DNA of 46,342 nucleotides from Desulfovibrionaceae bacterium. GTDB lineage: Bacteria; Desulfobacterota; Desulfovibrionia; Desulfovibrionales; Desulfovibrionaceae. Positions within the stretch are counted from its first letter, which is position 1. Each line of letters starts with the position of its first letter. Both the position numbers and the translations under genes were made by a program. Below, in pieces: positions 33,906 to 43,300 of this stretch. The notes below the pieces were generated by a model. That model was not told where the DNA came from, searched no databases, and saw nothing but the letters and a program-made list of their open reading frames with translations. Where the stretch lies: contig JACCQI010000025.1 of the NCBI GenBank assembly GCA_015709315.1, positions 1-46,342 of the forward strand. Direction: 5' to 3'.

Positions 33906-34247
33906 ATGAAAAGCTCCAATTCCCGCCGCGCGGTCCGCATGGGCGACCAGATCATGCGCGAAATCGGCACACTGCTGGTGGAGGAAGCCGCCGATCCCCG
34001 GCTGCAGCTCGTCAGCATCAGCGGCGTTCGCATGAACGCCAATCTGCGTATCGCCGAAGTATTCTACACCGTGTCCGGTGACGAGGAGCACCGCCGCGAG
34101 GTCCAGACTGGCCTGGAAAAGGCCACCGGCTTCCTCCGCTCCCGGCTGGGCAGAAATCTCAAGCTCCAGTACACCCCGGAACTGCGGTTCATTTTCGACG
34201 ACTTTCTCGAGGACATGGTCTATGGCAAGCCCACTCAAGCGGATTAG
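33906..34247 (+). CDS. rbfA: Ribosome-binding factor A
   Basis: A 113-residue 30S assembly factor with a KH-type fold. Family sequence includes RMGDQIMREIGTLLVEEAADPRL, VSISGVRMNANLRIAEVFYT and the C-terminal KLQYTPELRFIFDDFLED. An AAGGTG site precedes the ATG. Its end overlaps nrnA by 26 bases, implying coupled translation. Confidence 0.95.
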   Translation: MKSSNSRRAVRMGDQIMREIGTLLVEEAADPRLQLVSISGVRMNANLRIAEVFYTVSGDEEHRREVQTGLEKATGFLRSRLGRNLKLQYTPELRFIFDDFLEDMVYGKPTQAD

Positions 34248-35190
34248 CGCCATCATCCGGGAAAACGACGGCTTCCTGGTGGCCTCGCACGCCAACCCGG
34301 ACGGGGACGCCGTCGGGTCGATCGCCGCCCTGGGCCACATCCTGGCCGCGCTCGGCAAACAATTCACCCTGTACAACGCCTCGGGCCTGCCCGACCGCTA
34401 TGCGTTCGCCGCCCTGCCCGCGCCCGTCACAAGTGAGCTGCCCGGGACCCTGCCCCCGTGGACCCTGGTGGTGGACTGCGGCGCGGCGGACCGCATGGGC
34501 GATGCCCTCACGGCGCGGCTCGGCGAGACCAAAGCCGTCAATATCGACCACCATCTCGGCAACAGCGGGTTCGGCGCGGAAAACTGGGTGGACCCGTCCC
34601 AGCCCGCCGTGGGCGCCATGATCGCGTCCCTGGCCGACGAACTGGGCGTGCCCGTCACCGGCCCCCTGGCCGAGAACATCTACCTGGCCGTGGCCACGGA
34701 CACCGGATTCTTCACCTACGGCAACACCACGCCGGAGTCCCTGGAGCTGGCCGCGCGGATGCTCCGCAACGGTCTGGACATCGCCCGCATGAACATGCTC
34801 ATCACCAAGCAATGGAGCGAAGAGCGCATGCGGCTGTGGACCGAAGCCATGGGCAACGTGGAGCTGCACCTGGACGGCCGGGTGGCCACCACCGCCGTGA
34901 CGAACGACATGTTCGCCCGCACCGGCACCACGAGCGAGGACACCGAAAACATCATCAATTTCGTGCGCCGCCTGAAGTCCGTGCGCGTGGCCGCCATCCT
35001 GCGCGAGGAAAGGCCTGACCAGTACAAGTTCTCCCTGCGTTCCTACGGCGACGACAACGTCCAGGCCATCGCGGCCCGGTTCGGCGGGGGCGGCCACAGG
35101 AATGCCTCGGGCGGCTCCATCAACGCCCCGCTCGAAAAGGCGCGCGCCATGCTCATCGAGGCCATCGGCCAAAACCTGGGGATCGACTAG
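34222..35190 (+). CDS. nrnA: DHH/DHHA1 nanoRNase-phosphatase NrnA
   Basis: A 322-residue DHH-family phosphoesterase that degrades nanoRNAs and, in many homologues, dephosphorylates pAp. Motifs: SHANPDGDAVGS (residues 22-33), DCGAADRMG, the NIDHHLGN DHH motif (about 107) and the C-terminal DHHA1 glycine-rich RFGGGGHRNASGG. The frame is open from 34078, but the ATG at 34222 has GAGGA 9 bases upstream and gives the usual start (PLKRISAIIRENDGFLVASH). It abuts truB with no gap. Confidence 0.93.
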   Translation: MASPLKRISAIIRENDGFLVASHANPDGDAVGSIAALGHILAALGKQFTLYNASGLPDRYAFAALPAPVTSELPGTLPPWTLVVDCGAADRMGDALTARLGETKAVNIDHHLGNSGFGAENWVDPSQPAVGAMIASLADELGVPVTGPLAENIYLAVATDTGFFTYGNTTPESLELAARMLRNGLDIARMNMLITKQWSEERMRLWTEAMGNVELHLDGRVATTAVTNDMFARTGTTSEDTENIINFVRRLKSVRVAAILREERPDQYKFSLRSYGDDNVQAIAARFGGGGHRNASGGSINAPLEKARAMLIEAIGQNLGID

Positions 35191-36132
35191 ATGGGCCGCA
35201 AGCGAAACAAACGAAGCCCGGAACAGCGCGACGGACTGCTCATCCTGAACAAGCCGTCCGGCCCCACGTCCGCCGCCTGCCTGAACGACATCAAGCACCG
35301 GCTCAAGCAATACAAGATCGGCCACGGCGGGACGCTGGACCCCATGGCCACGGGCGTGCTGCTGGTGCTGCTCGGCCACGGCACCAAGCTGGCCCCGTAC
35401 CTGTCCGGCGGCACCAAGACCTATTCCGGCACGTTTCGGCTCGGAATAACCACTGATACCCTTGATATACAAGGGAAAGTGGTCAATGAAGCAGCGGTCG
35501 AGGCAACCATTGACGAAGTCGAACGCGAAATTTATCATTGGAAAGAGTTGACAGAGCAGGAGGTTCCTGCCTATTCGGCTGCCAAACACGAAGGCAAGCC
35601 GTTGTACGCCCTGGCCCGCGAGGGCCGGGAAACACCGGTCAAAATAAAGCCTATTGTTATTTCTCATGTGGAAACGCTGGACGTGCGGATGCCCGAGGCA
35701 TCCTTCAGGGTCAGCTGCTCCGCCGGTACCTACATACGATCCCTGGTCCACAGCTTGGGGATACGAATGGGGTGCGGCGCGACGCTGACCAGCCTGGTCC
35801 GGGAGTCGAGCGAGCCGTTTACGCTCGCCCAGGCTTTCGACCTCGAAGACGTCCTGGAGAGTCCGGAAACCTTTTCGGACAAGGTGATCCCCCTCAAGGA
35901 CACCCTGCCCCACTGGCCGAAACACCGGCTGACCGAACCCCTTGCCGGTCTCGTTGCAAACGGGACATGGCTGCCGGTCACGCCGCATTCCGGCGAGTTG
36001 CTGGGCGGTGAACTCGGCGACCGGGCCATGCTGCTCGATCCCGAAGGCGAACCGCTGGCACTGGTGGAGGCGAAGCTCCAGGACGACAAGCCCCGATGGG
36101 CCATTCTTCGCGGTCTCTGGAACCGGGACTGA
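35191..36132 (+). CDS. truB: tRNA pseudouridine-55 synthase TruB
   Basis: A 313-residue enzyme making pseudouridine 55 in the T loop of tRNAs. The N-terminus has GLLILNKPSGPTSAACLNDI and the catalytic motif GHGGTLDPMATGVLLV with catalytic Asp50. RVSCSAGTYIRSLVHSLG is typical of the second conserved region. A PUA-like C-terminal part follows. The start codon comes directly after the nrnA stop. A stretch around 35420-35560 is relatively AT-rich within the gene. Confidence 0.95.
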   Translation: MGRKRNKRSPEQRDGLLILNKPSGPTSAACLNDIKHRLKQYKIGHGGTLDPMATGVLLVLLGHGTKLAPYLSGGTKTYSGTFRLGITTDTLDIQGKVVNEAAVEATIDEVEREIYHWKELTEQEVPAYSAAKHEGKPLYALAREGRETPVKIKPIVISHVETLDVRMPEASFRVSCSAGTYIRSLVHSLGIRMGCGATLTSLVRESSEPFTLAQAFDLEDVLESPETFSDKVIPLKDTLPHWPKHRLTEPLAGLVANGTWLPVTPHSGELLGGELGDRAMLLDPEGEPLALVEAKLQDDKPRWAILRGLWNRD

Positions 36133-36194
36133 ACCCTCCCGCACCGCGCCGAAGGCACGCAATCTAAACACCATCCAACCAGGAGGATATCGCT

Positions 36195-36464
36195 GTGGTT
36201 ATGACTGCCGAAGACAAGAAGAAGATCATTGACGAGTACAAGACCTGCGAAGGCGACACCGGTTCCCCCGAGGTCCAGGTGGCCCTGCTGACCGCACGCA
36301 TCTCGTACCTGGCGGACCACTTCAAGACCCACAAGAAGGATCACCACTCCCGCACCGGTCTGCTGAAACTGGTCGGCCAGCGCCGAAAACTTCTCAAGTA
36401 CCTGCAGAACAAGGACATCCAGCGCTACCGCGACCTCATCGGCCGCCTCGGTCTGCGCAAGTAG
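36195..36464 (+). CDS. rpsO: 30S ribosomal protein S15
   Basis: An 89-residue S15 that binds 16S rRNA. The sequence [20 protein letters not shown], then [20 protein letters not shown] and [12 protein letters not shown], is standard. GTG at 36195 lies 8 bases after a perfect AGGAGG and gives the usual length; the ATG at 36201 would be too far from it. It precedes pnp, the classical rpsO-pnp pair. Confidence 0.97.
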   Translation: MVMTAEDKKKIIDEYKTCEGDTGSPEVQVALLTARISYLADHFKTHKKDHHSRTGLLKLVGQRRKLLKYLQNKDIQRYRDLIGRLGLRK

Positions 36465-36485
36465 TTCTTTGAAGGATTAGTGTTC

Positions 36486-36516
36486 GGGGGAAGCGCAAGC
36501 TTCCCCCGCCCATTTT
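36486..36516 (+). terminator. Hairpin after rpsO
   Basis: Perfect 9-bp stem GGGGGAAGC-GCAA-GCTTCCCCC, followed by GCCCATTTTG. The T run is short and displaced, so termination is probably partial, as in other rpsO-pnp operons where it can also be a processing site. Confidence 0.6.
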
Positions 36517-36518
36517 GT

Positions 36519-36695
36519 CACTTTCTGCGACGGAGCCGTCTTTGCGGCCCCGCCCTGCCCCACGGTTCAGCTTAGTTGGCTGCGGAAAGCGTTTCCGGGA
36601 TCGCCCCGGAAGTTCTTCCCCAAGCCGGCTAACCCGACAAAGGGTCATACGCAGAAAGTGATTCACCTATTACCTTACAAGGTAGGAAATCACGT
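36519..36695 (+). promoter_or_regulatory. Structured leader of pnp
   Basis: CACTTTCTGCG (36519-36529) is exactly complementary to CGCAGAAAGTG (36650-36660), enclosing about 120 bases. Next to it GTGATT (36658-36663) pairs with AATCAC (36688-36693) around an inner ACCTT / AAGGT stem. The ribosome site of pnp (GGTAGGAA, 36681-36688) lies in this second hairpin. PNPase autoregulates through a leader stem in E. coli; this leader may serve the same end, with different sequence (inference). Confidence 0.55.
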
Positions 36696-38948
36696 ATGAC
36701 AATGATTCCCTTTGATGCCACAAGTCTGACCGCCACGGTCGGCGGCATCGACATCACCATCGAATCCGGGAAATACGCCCGCCAGGCATCCGGCGCGGTA
36801 ACCATCTCTTCCGGCAACACCACTGTCCTGGTCACAGCCGTGACCCAGCCGCTCGAAGTGGACCGGGGCTTCTTCCCCCTGACCTGCAACTATCAGGAAA
36901 TGGCTTACGCCGCCGGGCGCGTGCCGGGCAACTACTTCCGCCGCGAAGGCCGTCCTTCCGAGCATGAAACCCTGGTTTCCCGGCTCATCGACCGCCCTAT
37001 CCGGCCCCTGTTCGCCAAGGGCTTCAAGGACGAGGTCCAGGTCATCGCCACGGTCCTGTCCGCCGACAAGCGCGTCAACCCGGACGTCCTGGCCCTGACC
37101 GGCGCTTCCGCCGCCTGCCACATTTCCAAGATGCCCTTCCTCGGCCCCATCGTGGGCGCGCGCGTGGGCTATGTTGACAACGAGTTCGTCCTCTACCCCA
37201 CCTACAAGGGGATCGAGGAGCGGTCCTCCCTGAACCTGATCTTCGCGGCCACCCGCGAGGCCATGGTCATGGTCGAGGGCGGCGGCGACTTCGTTTCCGA
37301 GGACATGGTGGCCGACGCCCTGGCCTGGGGCCACGAGCAGGTCACTCCGCTGTTCGACATCCAGGACGAGCTGCGGGCCAAGGTCGGCGTGCCCAAGATC
37401 GAGGTCGAAGCGCCCGCGCTGGATCAGGAAGTGGTCGATTTCCTCGGCGACTTCATCACCGACGACCTGAAGGCCGCCCTGACCACTCCCGAGAAAATGG
37501 TCCGCTACGCGGCCAAGGACGCGGCCAAGGAAAAGGCCAAGGCCGCCGTGGCCGACAAATTCCCGGATGACGAGGCCAAGCTGGCCGCCGTTTCCAACGT
37601 CATCGGCGACATGACCAAGAAGATCGTGCGCGAGCGCATCGTCACGGAAGGCCTGCGCATCGACGGCCGCGACACCACCACCGTGCGTCCGCTGTCCATC
37701 GAAACCGGCATCCTGGCCCAGACCCACGGGTCCGCGCTCTTCCGCCGCGGCGAAACCTGCTCCCTGGCCGTTGCCACCCTGGGTTCCACCCGTGACGAGC
37801 AGCGTTACGACTCCCTGCTCGGCGACGCCACCAAGCGGTTCATGCTGCACTACAACTTCCCGCCGTACTGCGTGGGCGAAGCCCGCATGCTGCGCGGCAC
37901 CTCCCGCCGCGAAGTGGGCCACGGCGCCCTGGCCGAACGCGCCATCTCGCCCGTGCTGCCCAACCAGGACGACTTCCCGTTCACCATCCGCGTGGTCTCC
38001 GAAATCATGGAGTCCAACGGTTCCTCCTCCATGGCCTCGGTCTGCGGCGCAACCCTGTCCCTCATGGACGCGGGCGTGCCCATCTCCGATCCCGTGGCCG
38101 GCATCGCCATGGGCCTGTGCAAGGAAAGCGAGGACTACTTCGTCCTGACCGACATCCTCGGCGACGAGGACGCGCTCGGCGACATGGACTTCAAGGTTGC
38201 GGGCACCCGTGACGGCATCACCGCCATCCAGATGGACATCAAGATCGCGGGCATCCCGCAGGAAGTCCTCAAGAAGGCGCTGTACCAGGCCAAGGAAGCC
38301 CGGACCCACATTCTCGACCACATGGCCGAGGTGCTCGAAGCGCCCCGCCCGGAACTGTCCAACCTGGCCCCGCAGATGGACGTGGTCTACATCGATCCCG
38401 AGAAGATCCGCTCCGTCATCGGACCCGGCGGCAAGAACATCAAGGCCATCACCGCCGAGACCGAAGCCGACATCGACATCGAGGATTCCGGCAAGATCTC
38501 CATCTTCGCCCCGACCCTGGCCTCCATGGAAAAGGCCAAGGAAATGGTCCTCTACTACGACCAGAAGCCCGAACCGGGCAAGAACTACCTCGGCACCGTC
38601 CGCAAGGTGCTCGAAGTGGGTGCGCTGGTCGAGATCCTGCCCGGCCAGGAAGGCATGCTGCACATCTCCCAGCTCGACTTCGACCGTGTGGAACGCGTGG
38701 AAGACGTGGTCCAGCTCGGCCAGGAAGTGTGGGTCAAGTGCATCGCGCTGGAGCCCGGCGGACGCATCCGCCTGTCCCGCAAGGCGTGGCTCATGGAAGA
38801 GGCCGGCCAGGAAGTGAACCTGGACGACTTCAAGCGCCCCGCACCGCGCGGCGACCGTGGTGATCGCGGCGATCGCGGCGGACGCCGCAATGACCGTGGC
38901 GGCCGTAACGACCGCGGCGGACGCAACGACCGCGGCCGTCGCCGCTAG
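36696..38948 (+). CDS. pnp: Polyribonucleotide nucleotidyltransferase (PNPase)
   Basis: A 750-residue phosphorolytic 3'-5' exoribonuclease. Two RNase PH domains are present (N-terminal with VDRGFFPLTCNYQE and GRPSEHETLVSRLIDRPIRPLF; second with IDGRDTTTVRPL and PYCVGEARMLRGTSRREVGHG). A KH domain follows (IRSVIGPGGKNIKAITAE, near residue 570), then an S1 domain. The C-terminus after the S1 domain is a tail of about 30 residues made of RGD and RNDRGG repeats, an RG-rich low-complexity end not found in E. coli PNPase. The ATG at 36696 is preceded by the structured leader. Confidence 0.97.
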   Translation: MTMIPFDATSLTATVGGIDITIESGKYARQASGAVTISSGNTTVLVTAVTQPLEVDRGFFPLTCNYQEMAYAAGRVPGNYFRREGRPSEHETLVSRLIDRPIRPLFAKGFKDEVQVIATVLSADKRVNPDVLALTGASAACHISKMPFLGPIVGARVGYVDNEFVLYPTYKGIEERSSLNLIFAATREAMVMVEGGGDFVSEDMVADALAWGHEQVTPLFDIQDELRAKVGVPKIEVEAPALDQEVVDFLGDFITDDLKAALTTPEKMVRYAAKDAAKEKAKAAVADKFPDDEAKLAAVSNVIGDMTKKIVRERIVTEGLRIDGRDTTTVRPLSIETGILAQTHGSALFRRGETCSLAVATLGSTRDEQRYDSLLGDATKRFMLHYNFPPYCVGEARMLRGTSRREVGHGALAERAISPVLPNQDDFPFTIRVVSEIMESNGSSSMASVCGATLSLMDAGVPISDPVAGIAMGLCKESEDYFVLTDILGDEDALGDMDFKVAGTRDGITAIQMDIKIAGIPQEVLKKALYQAKEARTHILDHMAEVLEAPRPELSNLAPQMDVVYIDPEKIRSVIGPGGKNIKAITAETEADIDIEDSGKISIFAPTLASMEKAKEMVLYYDQKPEPGKNYLGTVRKVLEVGALVEILPGQEGMLHISQLDFDRVERVEDVVQLGQEVWVKCIALEPGGRIRLSRKAWLMEEAGQEVNLDDFKRPAPRGDRGDRGDRGGRRNDRGGRNDRGGRNDRGRRR

Positions 38949-38971
38949 GCACGGACCGAATCGGTACCATC

Positions 38972-39014
38972 AACCCGCCCTGCCCGGCTGCCGCCGGACA
39001 GGGCGGGTTTTTTT
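38972..39014 (+). terminator. Rho-independent terminator of pnp
   Basis: AACCCGCCCTG (38972-38982) pairs with CAGGGCGGGTT (38999-39009), followed directly by seven T residues. Confidence 0.88.
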
Positions 39015-39016
39015 GA

Positions 39017-39095
39017 TGCCTCCGGCGGCCAGAGGGGGAACCTCTTGAAAGAGGTTCCCCCTCTGGACTCCCCCTCCAGAACTTTTTATAGCCGC
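39017..39095 (+). repeat. Intergenic hairpin repeat, copy C
   Basis: Box TGCCTCCGGCGGCC (39017-39030), a perfect 17-bp hairpin (39029-39045 with 39050-39066, loop TGAA) and the tail CCCCCTCCAGAACTTTTTAT. It lies directly behind the pnp terminator. No minus-strand gene uses its GGAGG here. Confidence 0.75.
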
Positions 39096-39191
39096 TTTGC
39101 GGGGTGGGGTGCCGGGGATCGTCCGGTTGACCGGTATATGGACAGGGATTGTGGACGGGTGTAGATTACTTGAAATACAAGGAGAATCGGC

Positions 39192-39395
39192 GTGGCTGAG
39201 ATCATTATCTACGGAAAGGCCGGATGCCCGCACACCCGGCGGGCGCTGGACGCCCACCCGGACGCGAAATTTCGGGACGTGCTGCTGAACCCCGCCGACA
39301 TGGAAGACATGCTCAGGTACTCGGACGGACGGCGGAGAGTGCCGGTCATCGTCGAGAACGGCCAGGCCACGGTGGGCTACAACCGGGGCTCGTGA
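39192..39395 (+). CDS. Uxx-star family glutaredoxin-like protein (Cys form)
   Basis: A 67-residue thioredoxin-fold protein. It opens MAEIIIYGKAGCPHT, where Cys12 is in the position of the redox residue, and ends with GRRRVPVIVENGQATVGYNRG, the pattern I know from the Uxx-star family of glutaredoxin-like (seleno)proteins. Here the active residue is coded by an ordinary cysteine codon (no in-frame TGA). Only one active-site cysteine is present, so it would act by a monothiol mechanism. GTG 39192 is preceded by AAGGAG. It is a single gene with its own terminator. A plain glutaredoxin of unusual length is the alternative. Confidence 0.6.
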   Translation: MAEIIIYGKAGCPHTRRALDAHPDAKFRDVLLNPADMEDMLRYSDGRRRVPVIVENGQATVGYNRGS

Positions 39396-39438
39396 ACCGT
39401 CTGATCATCCCCGGCAGGTTGCCGGAATGAATACGACA

Positions 39439-39468
39439 AAGGCCATCCCGAAGGATGGCCTTTTCTTT
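39439..39468 (+). terminator. Rho-independent terminator
   Basis: Perfect 10-bp stem AAGGCCATCC-CGAA-GGATGGCCTT, then TTCTTTT. It ends the glutaredoxin-like transcript and lies between convergent genes. Confidence 0.85.
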
Positions 39469-39532
39469 TGAGCAACAGAGTCCCTGCGCGGATCAAATGC
39501 AAAAGACTTCGGGAAAAATGGGCAAAGGCGTC

Positions 39533-40342
39533 CTAGCTCACCAGCACGCCCGCGTAGCCGACCACCTGGTCGTAGTCGCCGGACACCTCGCCGGAGGTGG
39601 CGTAGGTCACCAACTCGCCCTTTGTCGCGCCCAGTTCCAGGGCCGCATACAGGCCCACGGTCATGGGCATGACCCCGCACATGGAGATATTATTGGAACG
39701 CACGGTCTCGAACAGGCCCGCCGGGTCGAGCGCGACCGCCGCGTCCAGGGCCATGGCGTCCCGCCGCTTGGCCGAATCATGGGAAATGTAGTGGCTCATG
39801 TCCGAGCTGACCACGATGGACACCGGGCGGCCGAGGGCCTTGAGCGCCTGGCCGATGTTTGTGCCCACCTGCCGGAGTACGTCCAGATACGGCATGGATA
39901 CGGCCATGGGCGCGATGGCCACGGCCGGATCGAGCCGATGCAGAAACGGCAGGATCACTTCCAGGGAGTGCTCGCCCAGGTGGGCCTCCACGTCGGGGGA
40001 GATGTGGGAGTCGGCTGCCAGCAGTTCTCCGGTCAGTTCGGTGTCCACGGGCACGCCGCCGCCGGGGATGTGCCACGTTCCTTCGGGCCACAGGGCGAAA
40101 GGCTCGCCCCGGCCCGTATGGTTCGGCCCGAGCAGGAGCACGGTCTGGGCCAGGTGGGCCTCGGCCAGGGTTTGGCCGCAGACCGCGCCGGAAAAGACGT
40201 ACCCCGCGTGCGGCACCATGGCCAGCAGGGTCGGTTCCGCCCGCCTGCCGCGTCCGGCGGCGAGAAAGCCGTCCACGACCGCGTTCAGATTGTCGGGAAC
40301 TCCATCGTAAAACCGACCGACGACAACGGGCTGCCTGTCCAT
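39533..40342 (-). CDS. amrB: Memo-like protein (AmmeMemoRadiSam protein B)
   Basis: A 269-residue member of the MEMO1 family. Conserved segments: VVVGRFYDG at the start, MVPHAGYVFSG (about residue 42), LLLGPNHTG, GEHSLEVILPFL and VSSDMSHYISHD. The His/Asp/Cys set matches the putative metal site of the family, related to non-haem iron dioxygenases. In many bacteria it sits beside AMMECR1 and a radical SAM gene; neither is adjacent here. The frame extends upstream through the TPR gene, but the ATG at 40342 has GGAGG and starts 22 bases after that gene, so the two are cotranscribed. The enzymatic role is unproven. Confidence 0.85.
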   Translation of the reverse strand: MDRQPVVVGRFYDGVPDNLNAVVDGFLAAGRGRRAEPTLLAMVPHAGYVFSGAVCGQTLAEAHLAQTVLLLGPNHTGRGEPFALWPEGTWHIPGGGVPVDTELTGELLAADSHISPDVEAHLGEHSLEVILPFLHRLDPAVAIAPMAVSMPYLDVLRQVGTNIGQALKALGRPVSIVVSSDMSHYISHDSAKRRDAMALDAAVALDPAGLFETVRSNNISMCGVMPMTVGLYAALELGATKGELVTYATSGEVSGDYDQVVGYAGVLVS

Positions 40343-40364
40343 GACGTCCCTCCTGAAGTGGCTG

Positions 40365-43300
40365 TTAAAGTCCCGGCCTGTATGCCGAGGCCTCCTGCTC
40401 CAAAGCGTAGGTATCCAGGGCGGACTTGGCAAGCTGCGCCTGGAGGCTTTCGGGCTTTTTCTCGATGATGTCCTTGAGCAGTTGCCGCCACTCGCCCATG
40501 GCCCCGGCCTTGCGGTAGATACGGGCGAGCTTGAAGCGGGTGGAAGCCCATTCCGGGTTCTCCACCTTGATGTACTTGTCGTACTCCCTGGCCCACTTGA
40601 GGGCCTCGGTGTAGCGGCCCGAACGCTCGGTGGCGTAGATGGACATGAGCACGGCGTCCTTGATCTTTTCCGGGTCGCCGTCGGTCTGGAGCAGGAGCGC
40701 CAGGGCCTCCTGGGAATAGACGAACACCCGGCGCAGGTCTTGGCGCTGCATGGCGTCCTTGGCCATGTAGTACATGGCGTAGGCGCGGAAGGCCGGGTCC
40801 ACGGTGGTGTCCTTGGCCAGGTCCGCCCACATGAGCATGGCCTGCCGCTGGTCGCCGAGATTTTGCAGGGACATGGCCCGGGCATAATCGAGCTGCCGCT
40901 GCTGGTCCTCCCCGAGCTTCCAGTCCTTGGTGGCCATGGCCACCAAGTCCGCAATCTTTTTCCATTCAAGCTGGTCGAGGTAGATGTTCACGGCTAAACC
41001 CAGGGCCTCGTCGGACGTGCCCGGAATCTGCTTTTTCCGCAGATACGGCTCAAGTATTTCCAACGCCTTGTCCGGCCGGCCGATCTTCCAGTAGCTGGTG
41101 GCGATGGCCAGCTTGGTCGCGTCGTTGACCTTGGTCTCGTCCTTGCCGATGAAATCATAGGTCTCCCAGTACCGGACCACGCGGGCGTAGCGTTCCTCGC
41201 CCAGCATGCCCGGCACCGCCAGGACGAACACGGAGTCGCCCAGCTTGCGGGCTTTGATCCTCAGTTCGCTGTCCGGGTATTTCTCCAGCAAATCCTGGGC
41301 CGCCGTCAGGGCCTCGGGATATTTCTTGTTGAAGGCGTACCACATGGCCAGCTTGAGCTGGGCGATGGGCGCCAGGGCGCTGTTCGGGTGCTTTTGCACG
41401 ATCTCGACATAGACCCGCTGCGGGTTGAGGTTGTAGGGCCGGTCGAACACGTCCACCATCTCGTACATGGCCGGGTCGTCGTAGATGCCCTCCTCGGCCA
41501 TGCGCATCTTGGCGATCATGGCCCCTTCCCGATCGGGGTAGTTGGTGATGGTCTTCTCGTAGATCTGCTTGGCGGGCTTCTTCCGGCCGAGCCGCAGGTA
41601 GATGTCGCCGATGCGGGCCAGGACCACGTCCGCGCCCTCGCTGTCGGGATTGAGATTGTAGTAGGTGAAATAGTGGTCCTTGGCCGCCTCCCACTTGTCG
41701 AGCGCCATTTCAACGCCCGCCGCGAGCCGCAAGAACTCCTTGTTTTCCATGTAGTAGTCGGGCCACCGCTTGTCGATGTAGTCCACAATCTGGAACGCCT
41801 GTTCCATGAACCCGGTGCGGTAAAGGGAGTCCGCCAGGTAATAGGCGGCCTGCTTGACGAGCTGGTGCTCGGGGTAGGTCTGGATGAGGTACTGGAACTG
41901 GTCGGCGGCCTTCTTGTAGTCGCCCTTGCGATAAAAATACTCGCCCCAGTAATAGCTGATGGACGGAATGTTGTCGTCGTCCGGGTACTTTTCCTGGAGG
42001 ATCTTGAAATACGCCCTGGCCTCGGGGAAATTGCCCACCTGGAGATTGAGCAGGCCGAGGTTCAGGAGCGCCCTGGGCACCCGCGTGGAACGCAGGTTGG
42101 CGTTCATGGCCTCCAGGTACGCCTGGGAAATATCGTCGAACCTGGCGGACGGGTTGTCGGCATGGAGCTGCCGCTTGATGTCCGCCACGGCGTACAGGGT
42201 TTCCTCGCGCGCGTCGGCGGGCACGTCGGGCCGGCGCAGGATGTCCTCGAAGATGGGCAGGGCCGCGTCCAACGCGCCGTTGAACATCAGGGACTGGCCC
42301 TCGTAAAGCTTGGTACGGATTTCCTCCTGGCGGGCCTTGGCCTGTTCCTCGGGCGACAACCGGGGTTCGCCTTCCGCGCCTTCTTCGGCGGCCGAGCCGT
42401 CCCCGGCGGGCGCGGTCGCCTCCTCGGCAGGAGTCGCGGCAGGAGTCTCGGCCAAGGGCTCGGCCTCCGCTTCGGCGGACGGCGCGACCTGACCGGCCAC
42501 GGCCTCCACGCGGGCCTGCTCCTCGGGCGTGGGTTGCGGCGGCGGAGCGCCTTCCACCACCACGGGCGGCGGCGGAGCCACCACGCCTCCCACCTGGCCC
42601 TCTCCCGACATCTCCGGGGTGGTCACCAAGGGTTCTAGAAACGGGCGCTCGGCCTCGGTGTCGGACGGCGGGGTTGCGGCCCCTCCGGCCCGGCCTTCGC
42701 CTTCGAGCGGCTCGGCAGGCGGCGCGACGGGGCCGGTCGCCAAGCCATGCGCTTCGGGCTGAACGGCCACGGCCGCCTGCCCGCCCTCGCCCGCCAGCGC
42801 TGCGAACTTCACTTCCGCAGCCGTCTTGTTCGCGGCCTTGAAGCGCAACTCGCTGGCCGGGGGATACTGGCCGGTCTCCACCTCGGGCGGCACCGGAGGG
42901 GCCGACTGATCGGCCTGCTGTTCCCTGGCGCCGCCCGGAGGCGCGGCCACCTCGTCGCGCACCGAATACGGCACGGCGAAAAACGGCTTGCGATCCGCGT
43001 CGGCGGTCTCGGCGGGCAAGTCGGCCTCGCCCTCCACTGGCTGCGGCGGCGTCGCGGCGTCCAGGGCCTGGGCCACCTGGGCCGCGCCGGTTTGCGCAGG
43101 CAGTTCCGGCTCCTCCTTCTTCGGGACGGGAGCCTCGGCCGGAGCGGTCGACGCGGGCGCGGGCGGTTTCCAGCGCGCGCCGATGGGATCACGGAAAATC
43201 TGCAATACGAATTCGGGCTTGCCCGCGGACGGAACGCGAATGTACCCGAACCCGTTGGTCTTGGTGACGATGCGGACGCCGCTGTCCGTGGCCGTGATGG

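Noticed and set aside
39192-39395. Selenocysteine insertion in the glutaredoxin-like gene
   Set aside because: The active-site codon is an ordinary Cys codon and no in-frame TGA is present.
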